64,000 bases of DNA from SHXO01 sp964523885 (GTDB taxonomy: Bacteria > Pseudomonadota > Gammaproteobacteria > Burkholderiales > SHXO01), in the NCBI GenBank assembly GCA_964523885.1, contig CAZFYX010000002.1:6974-70973 (forward strand). The letters are read 5' to 3'. A program made the position numbers and the translations under genes. The notes under the pieces were generated by a model that did not search any database, was not told the DNA's origin, and saw only the letters and a list, made by a program, of their open reading frames with translations. Positions 31,955-41,891 of the stretch are shown here, in pieces (the first letter of the stretch is position 1; every line of letters begins with the position of its first letter).

Positions 31955-34006
31955 ATGGGTAGTTCTACGGAGGAGATCCGCACGCTCGCGCTGGTCGGGC
32001 ATGCGGGCAGTGGAAAGACGACGCTGGCCGAGGCCCTGCTGCACCAGGCAGGTGCCATCCCGGCGCCGGGCAGCATCCCGCGCGGCACGATGGTGTGCGA
32101 CTTCGACCCGCTCGAGAAGCAGCACCAGCATTCCCTGTATTCGGCCATCGCCCACTTCAACCACGGCGGCACCCGTGTCCACCTGATCGATACGCCCGGC
32201 TACCCGGACTTCCTGGGCCAGGCGATGACCAGCCTCGAGGCGGTCGAAACCGCGGTGGTGGTGATCAACGCCCAGACCGGGATCGAGCTCACCACCACGC
32301 GGATGATGAGTTGGGCCGAACGCCGTCGGCTGTGCCGATTGATCGTCATCAACAAGATCGACGCGGAGAACGTCGAGCTGCCCGGACTGCTCGCCCGCAT
32401 CCAGGAAGCGTTCGGCAAGGAGTGCCTGCCGATCAACTTGCCCGCCGCGAACGGCGCAAAAGTGGTCGACTGCTTCTTCAACCCTGGCGCCGACGGCGAG
32501 GCAGCAGACTTTTCCTCCGTCGCGCAGGCCCATCGCGCGCTGATCGACCAGGTGGTCGAGGTCAACGAAGCGTTCATGAACCGCTACCTCGAGCAGGGGG
32601 ACATCGACGCGCAGGAGCTGCACGAACCCTTCGAGCAGTCGCTGCGCGAGGGCCATCTCGTGCCGATCTGCTTCGTGTCCGGACGCACCGGCGCGGGGGT
32701 GCGCGAGTTGCTCGATGTGTTCGAGCACCTGCTGCCCACCCCGCTGGAAGGCAACCCGCCGCAGTTCCTCAAGGGCGAAGGCGACCAGGCACAGCCGTTC
32801 GCCACCACGCCGGACGCATCGAAGCACGTCGTCGCACACGTGTTCAAGGTCGCCGTCGATCCGTTCGTGGGCAAGCTGGGCGTGTTCCGGGTGCACCAGG
32901 GCACGGTGACGCGCGACAGCCAGCTGTTCGTCGGCGACGGGCGCAAGCCGTTCAAGGTGGGCCAGCTGTTCATGCTGCGAGGGAAGGAGCACGTGCCGGT
33001 CGATCGCCTGCTGCCGGGCGACATCGGCGCGGTGGCCAAGGTGGACGAGATCACCTTCGACTCGGTGCTGCACGACTCGCACGACGAGGACCACATCCAC
33101 CTCACGCCACTGGAGTTCCCGACGCCGATCTTCGGGCTCGCCATCGAACCCGCCAAGCGCGGCGACGAGCAGCGCATCTGGGAGGTGATGCAGAAGCTGG
33201 CGGCCGAGGATCCGTGCCTGCAGATCCAGCACATCACCACCACCAACGAAACCGTGATCCAGGGCCTGGGGGAACTGCACCTGCGCGTGCTGCTGGAGAA
33301 GCTGTCGAGCCAGTACAAGCTGGAAGTCACCACCCATCCGCCGCGCATCGCCTATCGCGAGACCATCACCGGGAACGCGGAAGGTCACTGCCGGCACAAG
33401 AAGCAGACCGGCGGCGCGGGCCAGTTCGGCGAAGTGTTCCTGCGCATCGAGCCGCTCGAGCGCGGCAAGGGCTTCGAGTTCGTCGACGAGGTGAAGGGCG
33501 GCGTCATCCCCAACCAGTACATTCCCGCCGTCGAAAAAGGCGTGCTGCAGGTGCTGGAAGGCGGAGCGATCGCGGGCTATCCGATGCAGGATGTCCGCGT
33601 GGTCGTCCACGACGGCAAGTCGCACCCGGTCGATTCGAAGGAAGTGGCGTTCGTCGCCGCCGGGCGCAAGGCGTTCCTGGAGGCAGTGGCGAAGGCGCGC
33701 CCCATCGTGCTGGAGCCCATCGTCAATATCCAGGTCAACGTGCCGGAAGCGAACATCGGCGACGTGACGGGTGACCTGTCATCGAAGCGTGGCCACGTCG
33801 GCGGAACCCGGACGCTCTCCGGCGGCCTGGTGAGCGTGATGGGCCAGGTGCCGCTGTCCGAGCTCAATGGCTACGGTTCAAAGCTGAAGTCGTGGAGCGG
33901 CGGGCAGGGTTCGTACAGCGTGGAGTTCAGCCACTACGAGCCGGTGCCGCCGAACGTGCAGCAGCAGCTGGTGGCGCAACATAAGGCTCCCGTCCACGAA
34001 GATTAG
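31955..34006 (+). CDS. EF-G-like translational GTPase paralogue
   Basis: The 683-residue protein is an elongation factor G-like GTPase with all five EF-G domains but is distinct from true EF-G. The P-loop is GHAGSGKTT (15-23), and G4 is VINKID. The switch II motif reads DTPGYPDF, so the catalytic His of DTPGH in EF-G and other translational GTPases is Tyr83 here. Domain IV retains HKKQTGGAGQFGEV and the RGHVGGTRTL loop. This matches the EF-G-like group often annotated FusA2 or fusA-like, whose role is not settled. An AAGGAGG ribosome binding site precedes the ATG. It is transcribed alone. Confidence 0.9.
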   Translation: MGSSTEEIRTLALVGHAGSGKTTLAEALLHQAGAIPAPGSIPRGTMVCDFDPLEKQHQHSLYSAIAHFNHGGTRVHLIDTPGYPDFLGQAMTSLEAVETAVVVINAQTGIELTTTRMMSWAERRRLCRLIVINKIDAENVELPGLLARIQEAFGKECLPINLPAANGAKVVDCFFNPGADGEAADFSSVAQAHRALIDQVVEVNEAFMNRYLEQGDIDAQELHEPFEQSLREGHLVPICFVSGRTGAGVRELLDVFEHLLPTPLEGNPPQFLKGEGDQAQPFATTPDASKHVVAHVFKVAVDPFVGKLGVFRVHQGTVTRDSQLFVGDGRKPFKVGQLFMLRGKEHVPVDRLLPGDIGAVAKVDEITFDSVLHDSHDEDHIHLTPLEFPTPIFGLAIEPAKRGDEQRIWEVMQKLAAEDPCLQIQHITTTNETVIQGLGELHLRVLLEKLSSQYKLEVTTHPPRIAYRETITGNAEGHCRHKKQTGGAGQFGEVFLRIEPLERGKGFEFVDEVKGGVIPNQYIPAVEKGVLQVLEGGAIAGYPMQDVRVVVHDGKSHPVDSKEVAFVAAGRKAFLEAVAKARPIVLEPIVNIQVNVPEANIGDVTGDLSSKRGHVGGTRTLSGGLVSVMGQVPLSELNGYGSKLKSWSGGQGSYSVEFSHYEPVPPNVQQQLVAQHKAPVHED

Positions 34007-34036
34007 CGGATGGCATTGAGAGTGTGTGCAGAACGT

Positions 34037-34155
34037 CCCCTCTCCCCTTGCGGGAGAGGGAGAGGGTGAGGGGGCAGGGACGACAGGCGCTTCTCCTCTG
34101 CAGCGCTCCGCGCTGCGCCACCCTCACCCCCCCCCTCCCGTCGAGGGAGAGGGGG
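34037..34155. repeat. CCCTCTCCC/GAGAGGG inverted repeat between convergent genes
   Basis: The first hairpin is CCCCTCTCCCCTTGCGGGAGAGGG (34037-34060 in parts). GAGGGTGAGGGGG then pairs at a distance with CCACCCTCACCCCCCCCC, followed by a mirrored CTCCCGTCGAGGGAGAGGGGG ending at 34155. The region lies between the convergent stops of the EF-G-like gene and the receiver-cyclase gene and may act as a bidirectional terminator. Repeats of this type are common between genes in proteobacteria. Confidence 0.8.
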
Positions 34156-34175
34156 CAAACCCATGAGCAGTCCGC

Positions 34176-35204
34176 TCAGGCCTCCAGCACGAACATCTCC
34201 ACCGGCTCCATCCGTCCTCGCACCGGCACGGCGCCGAGTGATCGCACCGGCACATCGGCCCCCAGTCCGCGCCGCGTCTCGGGATCGATCAGAATCCCGC
34301 ACCCGGCCACCCTGGTGTGCGCCTCCATCCTCGCGGCGAGGTTGACGGTATCGCCGATGCACGTGTACGTGGCGCGGTTCTCGGTTCCGGTATAGCCCGC
34401 CACCACCTCGCCGGTTGCGATGCCGATCCCGATGCGCACCGGCTGCTTTCCCGTCGTCGCGCGCTGCTCGTTGAACTGCGCCATCAGCGCCGTCATCTCC
34501 AGCGCCGCCGCCGCGGCGTTGCCGGCGCAGTCGGCCATTGGCAGCGGCGCGCCGAACAGCGCCATCAGGCCGTCGCCGATCATCTGGTTGACCACGCCAC
34601 CATAGCCGTTGATGGCGTCGAACATCAGCACGTACCATTCGTTGAGCAGCTCGATCGTCTCCTCCGGCGGCTGGCTCTCCACCAGCGCCGTGAAGCCGCG
34701 GATGTCGGTGAACATCACCGACGCATGCACGCGCTTGCCGCCGAGCGCGAAGCCGGACTGCTGCAGGTCCTGCGCCACCGCCGAGGTCGCGAAGCGGCGC
34801 ACCAGCTCCTTCTGCTCGTCGCGCAGCCGCTTCTTTTCCAGGCTGGCGTTGATGCGCGCCTTGAGCAGCACCTCGTTCACCGGCTTGTTCAAGTAATCCT
34901 CGGCACCCAGGGCGATGCAGCGGACCACGTTCTCGAGCCCCTCCACGGACGAGGTCACGAGCACCGGCAGGTCGCGCAGCTTCGCGTCGCCCTTCAGCTG
35001 CTCGAGCACCGCGAACCCGTCCATCTCCGGCATCTCGATGTCGAGCAGCAGCAGGTCGAACGGCTCGGCGCGCAGCATCTCCAGGGCTACGCGCCCGTTC
35101 GGCGCACTGGCGGTCCGGTGGCCCTGCATCTCCACACTGCGCGCCAACAGCAGGCGGTTGACCTTGTTGTCGTCGACGATCAGCAACCGCGCCGACTCAG
35201 GCAT
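34176..35204 (-). CDS. Response regulator with adenylate/guanylate cyclase output
   Basis: The 342-residue protein joins a receiver domain (residues 1-120; DD at 11-12, phosphorylatable Asp55, Lys107) to a class III nucleotide cyclase domain (about 160-342). The cyclase has both metal-binding aspartates (VMFTDIRGF Asp167, MIGDGLMALFG Asp211) and the transition-state segment DTVNLAARMEAH. It should make cAMP or cGMP when phosphorylated. Its ATG overlaps the HPt gene by eight bases. Order kinase, HPt, cyclase implies a phosphorelay ending in a second messenger. Confidence 0.93.
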   Translation of the reverse strand: MPESARLLIVDDNKVNRLLLARSVEMQGHRTASAPNGRVALEMLRAEPFDLLLLDIEMPEMDGFAVLEQLKGDAKLRDLPVLVTSSVEGLENVVRCIALGAEDYLNKPVNEVLLKARINASLEKKRLRDEQKELVRRFATSAVAQDLQQSGFALGGKRVHASVMFTDIRGFTALVESQPPEETIELLNEWYVLMFDAINGYGGVVNQMIGDGLMALFGAPLPMADCAGNAAAAALEMTALMAQFNEQRATTGKQPVRIGIGIATGEVVAGYTGTENRATYTCIGDTVNLAARMEAHTRVAGCGILIDPETRRGLGADVPVRSLGAVPVRGRMEPVEMFVLEA

Positions 35205-35535
35205 TGCGCAGCCCTTTCAGCGCGACGATCGCCTGCTCGTATTCGTCCACCACGCGCTGGACTGCGGCAGCGTCTGCGGATTCGATGCCGTCCAGCTCCA
35301 GTGACCGTGCAAGGGCTGCGAACCGCTTCGCGCCGAAGGTCTCGCCGTTCGACTTGAGCGAGTGCGCGGCACGCCGGAACCGGGCCGCGTTTCCCTCTGC
35401 GTGCGCGGCGCGCAGCTCGGCAAGGATGCCTGCGCCCTCCTCCACAAACGTGTCCACCAGCTCGGCTGCGAAGTCAGCCCCGACCCGCTCTTCCAGCGCC
35501 GCGTACACGGTGCGGTCGATCAACGGTGGTTCCAT
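35197..35535 (-). CDS. HPt domain phosphotransfer protein
   Basis: The 112-residue protein is a stand-alone histidine phosphotransfer domain. The motif AAHSLKSNGETFGA carries the phospho-accepting His58, surrounded by the usual four-helix pattern. It lacks any other domain. It should take phosphate from a receiver of the upstream hybrid kinase and give it to the receiver of the downstream cyclase protein. It starts seven bases after the kinase stop and overlaps the cyclase gene by eight bases, so the three genes form one tight unit. Confidence 0.92.
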   Translation of the reverse strand: MEPPLIDRTVYAALEERVGADFAAELVDTFVEEGAGILAELRAAHAEGNAARFRRAAHSLKSNGETFGAKRFAALARSLELDGIESADAAAVQRVVDEYEQAIVALKGLRNA

Positions 35536-35542
35536 GTTCTTC

Positions 35543-38500
35543 TCACTCCTTGCGGGCAGGCACCCGCAGCAAGGCTTCGATCAGCTGCTCCACCCGGATC
35601 GGCTTGGCGACGTAGTCGTCCATCCCGGCCGCGAGGCACAGGTCGCGGTCACTGTCCATCGCGTTCGCCGTCATTGCCACGATGCGTGGCCTCTGGCCGG
35701 CCGGCCATTCGGTCGTGATCCGCCGCGAGGCTTCCAGTCCGTCCATCTCCGGCATCTGCACGTCCATCAGCACCACGTCGTAGGTCTGCCGCGCGACCGA
35801 CTCGACGGCTTCGATGCCGTTGGATGCAAGGTCGGCACGGTATCCCATCTGCGAGAGCAGCCGCATGGCGAGCTTCTGGTTCACCACGTTGTCCTCCGCC
35901 AGCAGGATGCGCAGCGGGTGACGCTGCGCCATCCCCGGATCGCTGGCGGACCGGGTCGGGGCAGCGCGCTTCTGCGGAGCCTCCTCCTGCGCCAGCAGGC
36001 TCACCAGCGTGTCGAACAATTGCGACTGGCGCAGCGGCTTCGCCAGCTGCGCCTTGAACCAGCCTTCGCTGTCGCCCGCCTCGCGCCGCCCCAGGGAGCT
36101 GAACAGCACCAGCGGCAGCTGCGGGCGCACGACCCGGATGCGCCGCGCCAGCTCCAGCCCGTCCATCTCCGGCATGTGCATGTCGAGGATGGCCAGGTCG
36201 AACGACTCGCCGCGCTCGATCCTCTCCAGCGCCTCGGCGGGCGACTCGGTGGCGCTCGGCACCAGTCCCCACTTGCCCAGCTGCAGGTCGAGGACGCGGC
36301 GATTGGTGGCGTTGTCATCGACAATCAGCACGTGCCGCCCCGCCAGCTCGGGCTGGGTGCCGAGCAGCACACGCTTGCTCTGCGGCGGCAGCTCCGCAGT
36401 CGGGGCGCGCACCGTGAAGTGGAACGTCGAGCCTTGCCCCGGCCCCTCGCTCTCCGCCCACATGCGCCCGCCCATCAGCTCGGCCAGCTGCTTGCTGATT
36501 GCCAGCCCCAGCCCGGTCCCGCCGTACTTCCGCGTCGTCGACGAGTCAGCCTGCGAGAACGACTGGAACAGCCGGCTCATGCCCTCGCGCGACAGGCCGA
36601 TGCCGGTGTCGCGCACCGCGAAGTGCAGCTCCACCTCCCCGCCGTCCACGGGAGCCGCGGCCACGATGAGCACGACCTCTCCCCTCTCGGTGAACTTGAC
36701 CGCGTTGGCGAGCAGGTTGAGCAGGATCTGGCGCAGGCGGGTCACGTCCGACCGGATGGCGACCGGCACGTCTCCCTCGAGCAGGTAGGCCGTGTCGAGC
36801 TGCTTCTCCGCCGCGCGCGTGCTCACCAGGTCGAGCGCGGACTCCACGCACTCGCGCAGATCGAACGGCTGCGCCTCGATGTCCATCCGCCCGGCTTCGA
36901 TCTTCGAGAAGTCGAGGATGTCGTTGATGATCGTGAGCAGCGCATCGCCGCTGTCCCGGATCGTCCCCGCGTAGTCGCGCTGCTCGTCGTTGAGCGGGGT
37001 GTCGAGCAGCAGGCCGCTCATGCCGATCACCGCGTTCATCGGCGTGCGGATCTCGTGGCTCATCGTCGCCAGGAACGCGCTCTTGGCTTCGTTGGCAGCC
37101 TCCGCCGCGGCACGCGCTTCCTGGGTTTCCTTGAACAGCTTCGCGTTCTGGATCGCGATCACCGCCTGGTCGGCGAAGGTCTTGATCAGCGCGATCTCCT
37201 TCTCCGTGAAAGGCTTTGCGGGGACGCGCGCGATGCCGAAGGCGCCGATGCCCTTGTCCTTCCAGACCAGCGGCACCAGCAACTGCGAGTGACTGCCCAA
37301 CCAGGGCATGGCCTCGCGCATCGCTTGCGGCACACCCTCGCCATGCATGACGTCGGGAAAGTGCTTCACGACGCGGTTGTGTGCTACGTAGCCATGCATA
37401 GTCTCGCGTAACGGACGGGGAAAAGTGCGCCGCAGGTACTCCACGACCTTCGGGTACATGCTGTCGCCCGGGAACTGCGGCGTGGAATTCACGTCCAGGT
37501 GCAGCAGGCCATCCTCGCCGATCAGGCCGATGTTCACGTAGTTCGTGTTCAGGATGCGCCGCGCGCTGTCCACGATGCGCTCGAACACGGGCTGCGTATC
37601 GGCCACGGAGCTGCTGATGACCTGCAGCACCTCGGAGGTGGCGGTCTGTCGCTCCAGCGCCTCCTTGGTCTCGTTGAACAGTCGCACATTCTCCATCGCG
37701 ATCGCGGCCTGGTCGGCGAAGGAGGTGACCAGCTCGATCTCCTTCTCGGAGAACGCCTGTGTGTAGGTGCGGCCCAGCGTGAGCACGCCGATCGGGTCGC
37801 CTTCGCGCATGATGGGAATCGAGAGCAGCGTGCGGTAGTCACCGACGCGCTGCACGTCCTTGCGGCCGTACCGGGGATCGTTCAGGGCGTCCTCGACCTG
37901 GATCGGCTGGCGGTTGACCACGGCCCGGGAGGTCAGCGAGATGCCGTCGCTGAGCTGCGGCGGATGCTTTGCCAGATGCTCGATCAGCGCTGGCGTCGCG
38001 CCGAACAGGCCGGCGGGGCGGCAGAAGTCGCCGTCGATGCGGAAGATGACCCCGAGCGACGCCCCGCAGAGCCGCGCTGCCGTGCCGATGAGCGTCTCGA
38101 GCACCGCAGCCAGGTCGAAGGTCGAACGGCTGATCGCCTTGAGCACATTGGCGGTGGCGGTCTGGCGCTCCAGTGCCTCCTTGGTCTCGTTGAACAGCCG
38201 GGCGTTCTGCAGCGCGACCACCGCCTGGTCGGCGAAGGTCTTGAGCAGGGCCAGCTCGCGCTCGGTGAACGGCTTGGGCGGCTGCCGGACCAGCAGGATC
38301 GCGCCAATGCCGCGATCCTCCCACAGCATCGGTGCGAACGCGATCGAGTAGTTGCCGGCGCGCTCGGCGATCCGGCGCAGGCTGGTCGGCGCCTCGGGGT
38401 CTCCGAGCACGTTCGAATAGTGCAAGACCCGACGCTCGCGGATGGTCTGTGCGATGGGGCCACGATCGGCCGGGGCCGGGAATTCCTTCTCGACGATGGC

Positions 38501-40768
38501 TCGCGTATCGCCCCGGTACTGTCCGATGTTGAGCATGCCGTGCTCGTCCACCTTGACCACCGCGATCTCCTGCGCCTCGAACAGCTGCTCGCAACTGTCG
38601 AGGATCTTGTCGAACACGGGAGTGGCGTCGGCCATCGACTGGCTGATGACCTGCAGCACCTCGGCGGTGGCGGTCTGCCGCTGCAGCGCATCCTTCGTCT
38701 CGTTGAACAGGCGCGCGTTCTGGATCGCAATGACGGCCTGGTCCGCGAAGGTCTGCAGCATGGCCAGTTCCTTCGCGGTGAACGGGCCGGTGGACCGGGC
38801 CACGCCGATGGCGCCGATACCGCGGCCGTCCCACAGCATGGGCGCGAAGGTCAGCGACTTGTAGCCGCAGAGCTTGGCCATCTTGCGCAGCACGTTGGGC
38901 ACGTCCTCGCCGTGTTGGAGATCCGGCCAGTGCATGACCTGCCCCGCGCGGATGGCCTGCCCTGCCGGCGTGATGTCCACCGGCGCGGGAAACGTGGCCG
39001 CCACCACATCGTGCGACCGGCCCTTGTACGCGGCAATCTGGAGCATGCCCTGCTCGTCGACTAGCAGCACGTCGAGCTCGTCGCCGCCGAACAGGTGCTC
39101 GCAGCTGTCCAGGATCTTTTCGAACACCGGCGCGGCGTCGGCCATCGAGCTGCTGATGACCTTCAGGACGTCTGCGGTCGCGGTCTGCTGTTCCAGGGCC
39201 TCCTTGGTCTCGTTGAACAGTCGCGTGTTCTCGATCGCGATCACCGCCTGGTCGGCGAACGTCTGGAGCAGGGTGACCTGCTTCTCGGGAAACAGGCCGG
39301 GGACCTGCCGAGTCACTGCGATCACGCCGATGGCGCTGCCATGCCTGAGCATCGGCACGGCAAGGATGCTGCGGAAGGCCGTCTCCCTCGAGGCGAACTT
39401 GATGACGAAGTTCGGTTCCTCTAGCACATCCGCGACCTGGATCGGTCTGCGCTCGGTGACCGCACGGGCCGTGACCGTCGCGCTGTCCAGCCGCATCGGA
39501 TAGGCGGCGCGCAGCGCGGCGCGGACTTCCGCGGTGGCGCCGTGCACCGCACCCGCATACAGCATTTCTCCTTCGATGCGCACGACCCCGCCGGTGTACG
39601 CATCGCACAGGATCAACGCGCGCTCGGCGATGGCGTCGAGCACCGGCTGCACGTCGGATGGGGATGAGGCGATGACCTTCAGGATGTCGGCCGTCGCGGT
39701 CTGCCGCTCCAGTGCCTCGCGGGTTTCGGCAAACAGTTGCGCGTTATCCAGTGCGACGCTCATGCTGCCGGCAACGCCCTGCAGCAACCGCTGGTCTGCC
39801 TCGCTGTACTTGCGCGCCGGATCGTTGCTGTCCAGCGCGATCCCGCCCAGCACCCGGCCCCTCGCGAAGATCGGCACCGACAGCGTGGCCTGGCTCGGGC
39901 TCAGGCCGGCCACGGTGCGCAGGCCGAGCTTCTCCATCTCGGCGCGCGAGTTGGCGCGGATCGGCCGGTTCGCGTACATGGCGCGCATGAAGGCCCCCTC
40001 GCGATTCGGGCGATGCACCCGCGCCCGCACGCGCTCGCCGCGCTCCACGGCATAGGGGGTGTGCGCAGTGCCGCTCGCTTCGTCCCACCAGGCAATGCTC
40101 AGATCGTCCCGGGGGAAGAGGCTGCGCAGCCGGTCGCCGGCCAGTTCGATGATCCGGTCCAGGTCCAGCCCTGCCGCGATGCCCTGCTGAATGTCATTCA
40201 CCAAGGCGAGCGCTGCGGAGCGCTCGTCGGCGCGGCCGCCATCCGACCTCGTGCGCAGGCTTGCGCGGGCAAGCACATGGTGCGCAGCCACCAGTTCGAG
40301 CAGTTCGCGGTCGGGGTCCTCGAACCGCCCCTCGCGCCCGTCGACGTCTGCGTACAGCATCCCGACAACGGCATCGCGTTGGACGAGCGGCACGACCAGG
40401 CACGACCGCTGGTCGCGGGCTGACACGCCCTCTGGACCGTGCCGCAGACGCGAGCGCCGGGTCCGGGCGGCCTCCCGCAGCCAGGGCGTGATTGCCTTCA
40501 GCAGGCAAGCCGTCTCCTCGCCTCGCGGCGCGTGCCCCGCAGCCACCCGCAGCACGTCGGTGTCGAGCGGCACCACGAGTACGCGCATGGCGCCGGTCAG
40601 CTCCCGGACAACCGCAACGACAGCGGCGTCGAGCGCTGCCTCGTCCCGGGTGGATTGGAGACGAGCGCAGGCGGCCGCGATGCGCTGTGCGCGGCTGCCG
40701 GTCTCACGTGCCTTCCGGCGGCGCCTCGCAGGTCGGGACGGGGCGGACACCTTCAGTGGGCTCGGCAT
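35543..40768 (-). CDS. Hybrid sensor histidine kinase with seven GAF domains and two receivers
   Basis: A very long (1741-residue) cytoplasmic kinase without visible membrane segments. By repeated linkers (FADQAVIAIxNxRLFNETKEALERQTATA) seven GAF domains can be counted from about residue 30 to 1215. They are followed by HisKA (HEIRTPMN, His1238), HATPase_c (NLLANAVKFT, DTGIGLS, GTGLGLAIS) and two receivers with Asp1529 (LDMHMPEMDG) and Asp1669 (MDVQMPEMDG). GAF domains bind small molecules, cyclic nucleotides or tetrapyrroles. No conserved chromophore Cys is obvious. Tandem GAF domains 3-7 look like recent internal duplications. It heads the phosphorelay with the HPt and cyclase genes, 28 bp behind an FMN dehydrogenase gene. 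Confidence 0.92.
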   Translation of the reverse strand: MPSPLKVSAPSRPARRRRKARETGSRAQRIAAACARLQSTRDEAALDAAVVAVVRELTGAMRVLVVPLDTDVLRVAAGHAPRGEETACLLKAITPWLREAARTRRSRLRHGPEGVSARDQRSCLVVPLVQRDAVVGMLYADVDGREGRFEDPDRELLELVAAHHVLARASLRTRSDGGRADERSAALALVNDIQQGIAAGLDLDRIIELAGDRLRSLFPRDDLSIAWWDEASGTAHTPYAVERGERVRARVHRPNREGAFMRAMYANRPIRANSRAEMEKLGLRTVAGLSPSQATLSVPIFARGRVLGGIALDSNDPARKYSEADQRLLQGVAGSMSVALDNAQLFAETREALERQTATADILKVIASSPSDVQPVLDAIAERALILCDAYTGGVVRIEGEMLYAGAVHGATAEVRAALRAAYPMRLDSATVTARAVTERRPIQVADVLEEPNFVIKFASRETAFRSILAVPMLRHGSAIGVIAVTRQVPGLFPEKQVTLLQTFADQAVIAIENTRLFNETKEALEQQTATADVLKVISSSMADAAPVFEKILDSCEHLFGGDELDVLLVDEQGMLQIAAYKGRSHDVVAATFPAPVDITPAGQAIRAGQVMHWPDLQHGEDVPNVLRKMAKLCGYKSLTFAPMLWDGRGIGAIGVARSTGPFTAKELAMLQTFADQAVIAIQNARLFNETKDALQRQTATAEVLQVISQSMADATPVFDKILDSCEQLFEAQEIAVVKVDEHGMLNIGQYRGDTRAIVEKEFPAPADRGPIAQTIRERRVLHYSNVLGDPEAPTSLRRIAERAGNYSIAFAPMLWEDRGIGAILLVRQPPKPFTERELALLKTFADQAVVALQNARLFNETKEALERQTATANVLKAISRSTFDLAAVLETLIGTAARLCGASLGVIFRIDGDFCRPAGLFGATPALIEHLAKHPPQLSDGISLTSRAVVNRQPIQVEDALNDPRYGRKDVQRVGDYRTLLSIPIMREGDPIGVLTLGRTYTQAFSEKEIELVTSFADQAAIAMENVRLFNETKEALERQTATSEVLQVISSSVADTQPVFERIVDSARRILNTNYVNIGLIGEDGLLHLDVNSTPQFPGDSMYPKVVEYLRRTFPRPLRETMHGYVAHNRVVKHFPDVMHGEGVPQAMREAMPWLGSHSQLLVPLVWKDKGIGAFGIARVPAKPFTEKEIALIKTFADQAVIAIQNAKLFKETQEARAAAEAANEAKSAFLATMSHEIRTPMNAVIGMSGLLLDTPLNDEQRDYAGTIRDSGDALLTIINDILDFSKIEAGRMDIEAQPFDLRECVESALDLVSTRAAEKQLDTAYLLEGDVPVAIRSDVTRLRQILLNLLANAVKFTERGEVVLIVAAAPVDGGEVELHFAVRDTGIGLSREGMSRLFQSFSQADSSTTRKYGGTGLGLAISKQLAELMGGRMWAESEGPGQGSTFHFTVRAPTAELPPQSKRVLLGTQPELAGRHVLIVDDNATNRRVLDLQLGKWGLVPSATESPAEALERIERGESFDLAILDMHMPEMDGLELARRIRVVRPQLPLVLFSSLGRREAGDSEGWFKAQLAKPLRQSQLFDTLVSLLAQEEAPQKRAAPTRSASDPGMAQRHPLRILLAEDNVVNQKLAMRLLSQMGYRADLASNGIEAVESVARQTYDVVLMDVQMPEMDGLEASRRITTEWPAGQRPRIVAMTANAMDSDRDLCLAAGMDDYVAKPIRVEQLIEALLRVPARKE

Positions 40769-40796
40769 GCGGGGACGGATCCGGACGCGTCGCGGC

Positions 40797-41891
40797 TCAG
40801 TAGTCCTCTTCCAGCAGCGGGAAGGCGCTGAGCGTATGCGGCAATCCCACCGGCTCGGCGGCCAGCACGCAGTCGGGCTTGAGCTGGTCGATCGAGGACA
40901 ACCCCATCAACTGCAGGTTGAGGCGCATCTCCAGCTCCAGCAGTTCCAGGGCACGGACCACTGCCCCAACGCCACCGGCGGCCATGGCCAGTGCCTCCAG
41001 CCGCCCGATGGCCACGGCATCCGCACCCAGCGCCAGCGCCTTCAGGATGTCGGTCCCGCGCATGATGCCGCCGTCGAAGACGATGGTCGCCTTGCCCTTC
41101 GCCACCCGGACGATCTCGGGCAGCGTGTCGAGGGAAGCGCGGGCGTGGTCGAGCTGGCGCCCGCCGTGGTTGGACACGTAGACCACCTCGACGCCGTGCT
41201 GCAGGGCCAGTTCGGCGTCCTCGGCGCAGGCGATGCCCTTGAGCACCAGCGGGATCTTGAGGCGATCCTTGACGCGGCGGACCAGGGCCCAGCTCATGCT
41301 CGGCTGCAGCGTGACGGCAGGTGGCGGTGCCGGCTTGCCGTCCGGGCCGCGCCCGCTGATCGAGACCCAGCCCTTGAGGATGTCGCGCTCGCGCCGGCTG
41401 CCGACCTGGGTGTCCACGGTCAGGCAGAAGGCGTTGTAGCCGGCCGCCTGGGTGCGTGCGACGATGTCCATCATCCACGCCTCGTCGCCCATGACGTAGA
41501 GCTGGTAGATCTTCGCCGCGCCCGGGCACTCGCGCGCCACTTCCTCGAAGTCCGGCTTGCAGGCCGAGCTGAGGATCTTGATGCTGCCGAAGGTTTCCGC
41601 AGCGCGCGCTGCGGACAGGCCGCCGCCCTTCTCGAAGCCCTGCAGGGAACCGATCGGCGCAAGCATGACCGGGATGCGCATGTCCACCCCCAGCACCCTG
41701 CGCCGCAGGTTCACCTTCGTCACGTCGTTCAGCACCCGCGCCTTCAGCGCGAGGCGATCGAACGCCAGCCGATTGCGCTTCATCGAGGTTTCCGTCTCGG
41801 CCGCGCCGAAGACGAAATCCCATTCACCCCGCGGCAGGTTCGCGCGGGCGCGCTTGACGATGTCGTGAAGGGTCCTGAACTCCGTGGTCAT
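40797..41891 (-). CDS. FMN-dependent alpha-hydroxyacid dehydrogenase
   Basis: The 364-residue protein is a second member of the lactate/glycolate oxidase family in this window. It shows RGEWDFVFGAAETETS, PVMLAPIGSLQGF, YQLYVMGDEAWM, LTVDTQVGSRRERD, PLVLKGIACAEDA and SNHGGRQLDHA with the catalytic His, then IVFDGGIMRGTDILKALALGADAVAIGR. It oxidises a 2-hydroxy acid to the keto acid in the cytoplasm. It resembles the enzyme at 20.5 kb only at family level. It lies directly upstream of the hybrid kinase gene and may share its transcript. Confidence 0.9.
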   Translation of the reverse strand: MTTEFRTLHDIVKRARANLPRGEWDFVFGAAETETSMKRNRLAFDRLALKARVLNDVTKVNLRRRVLGVDMRIPVMLAPIGSLQGFEKGGGLSAARAAETFGSIKILSSACKPDFEEVARECPGAAKIYQLYVMGDEAWMMDIVARTQAAGYNAFCLTVDTQVGSRRERDILKGWVSISGRGPDGKPAPPPAVTLQPSMSWALVRRVKDRLKIPLVLKGIACAEDAELALQHGVEVVYVSNHGGRQLDHARASLDTLPEIVRVAKGKATIVFDGGIMRGTDILKALALGADAVAIGRLEALAMAAGGVGAVVRALELLELEMRLNLQLMGLSSIDQLKPDCVLAAEPVGLPHTLSAFPLLEEDY

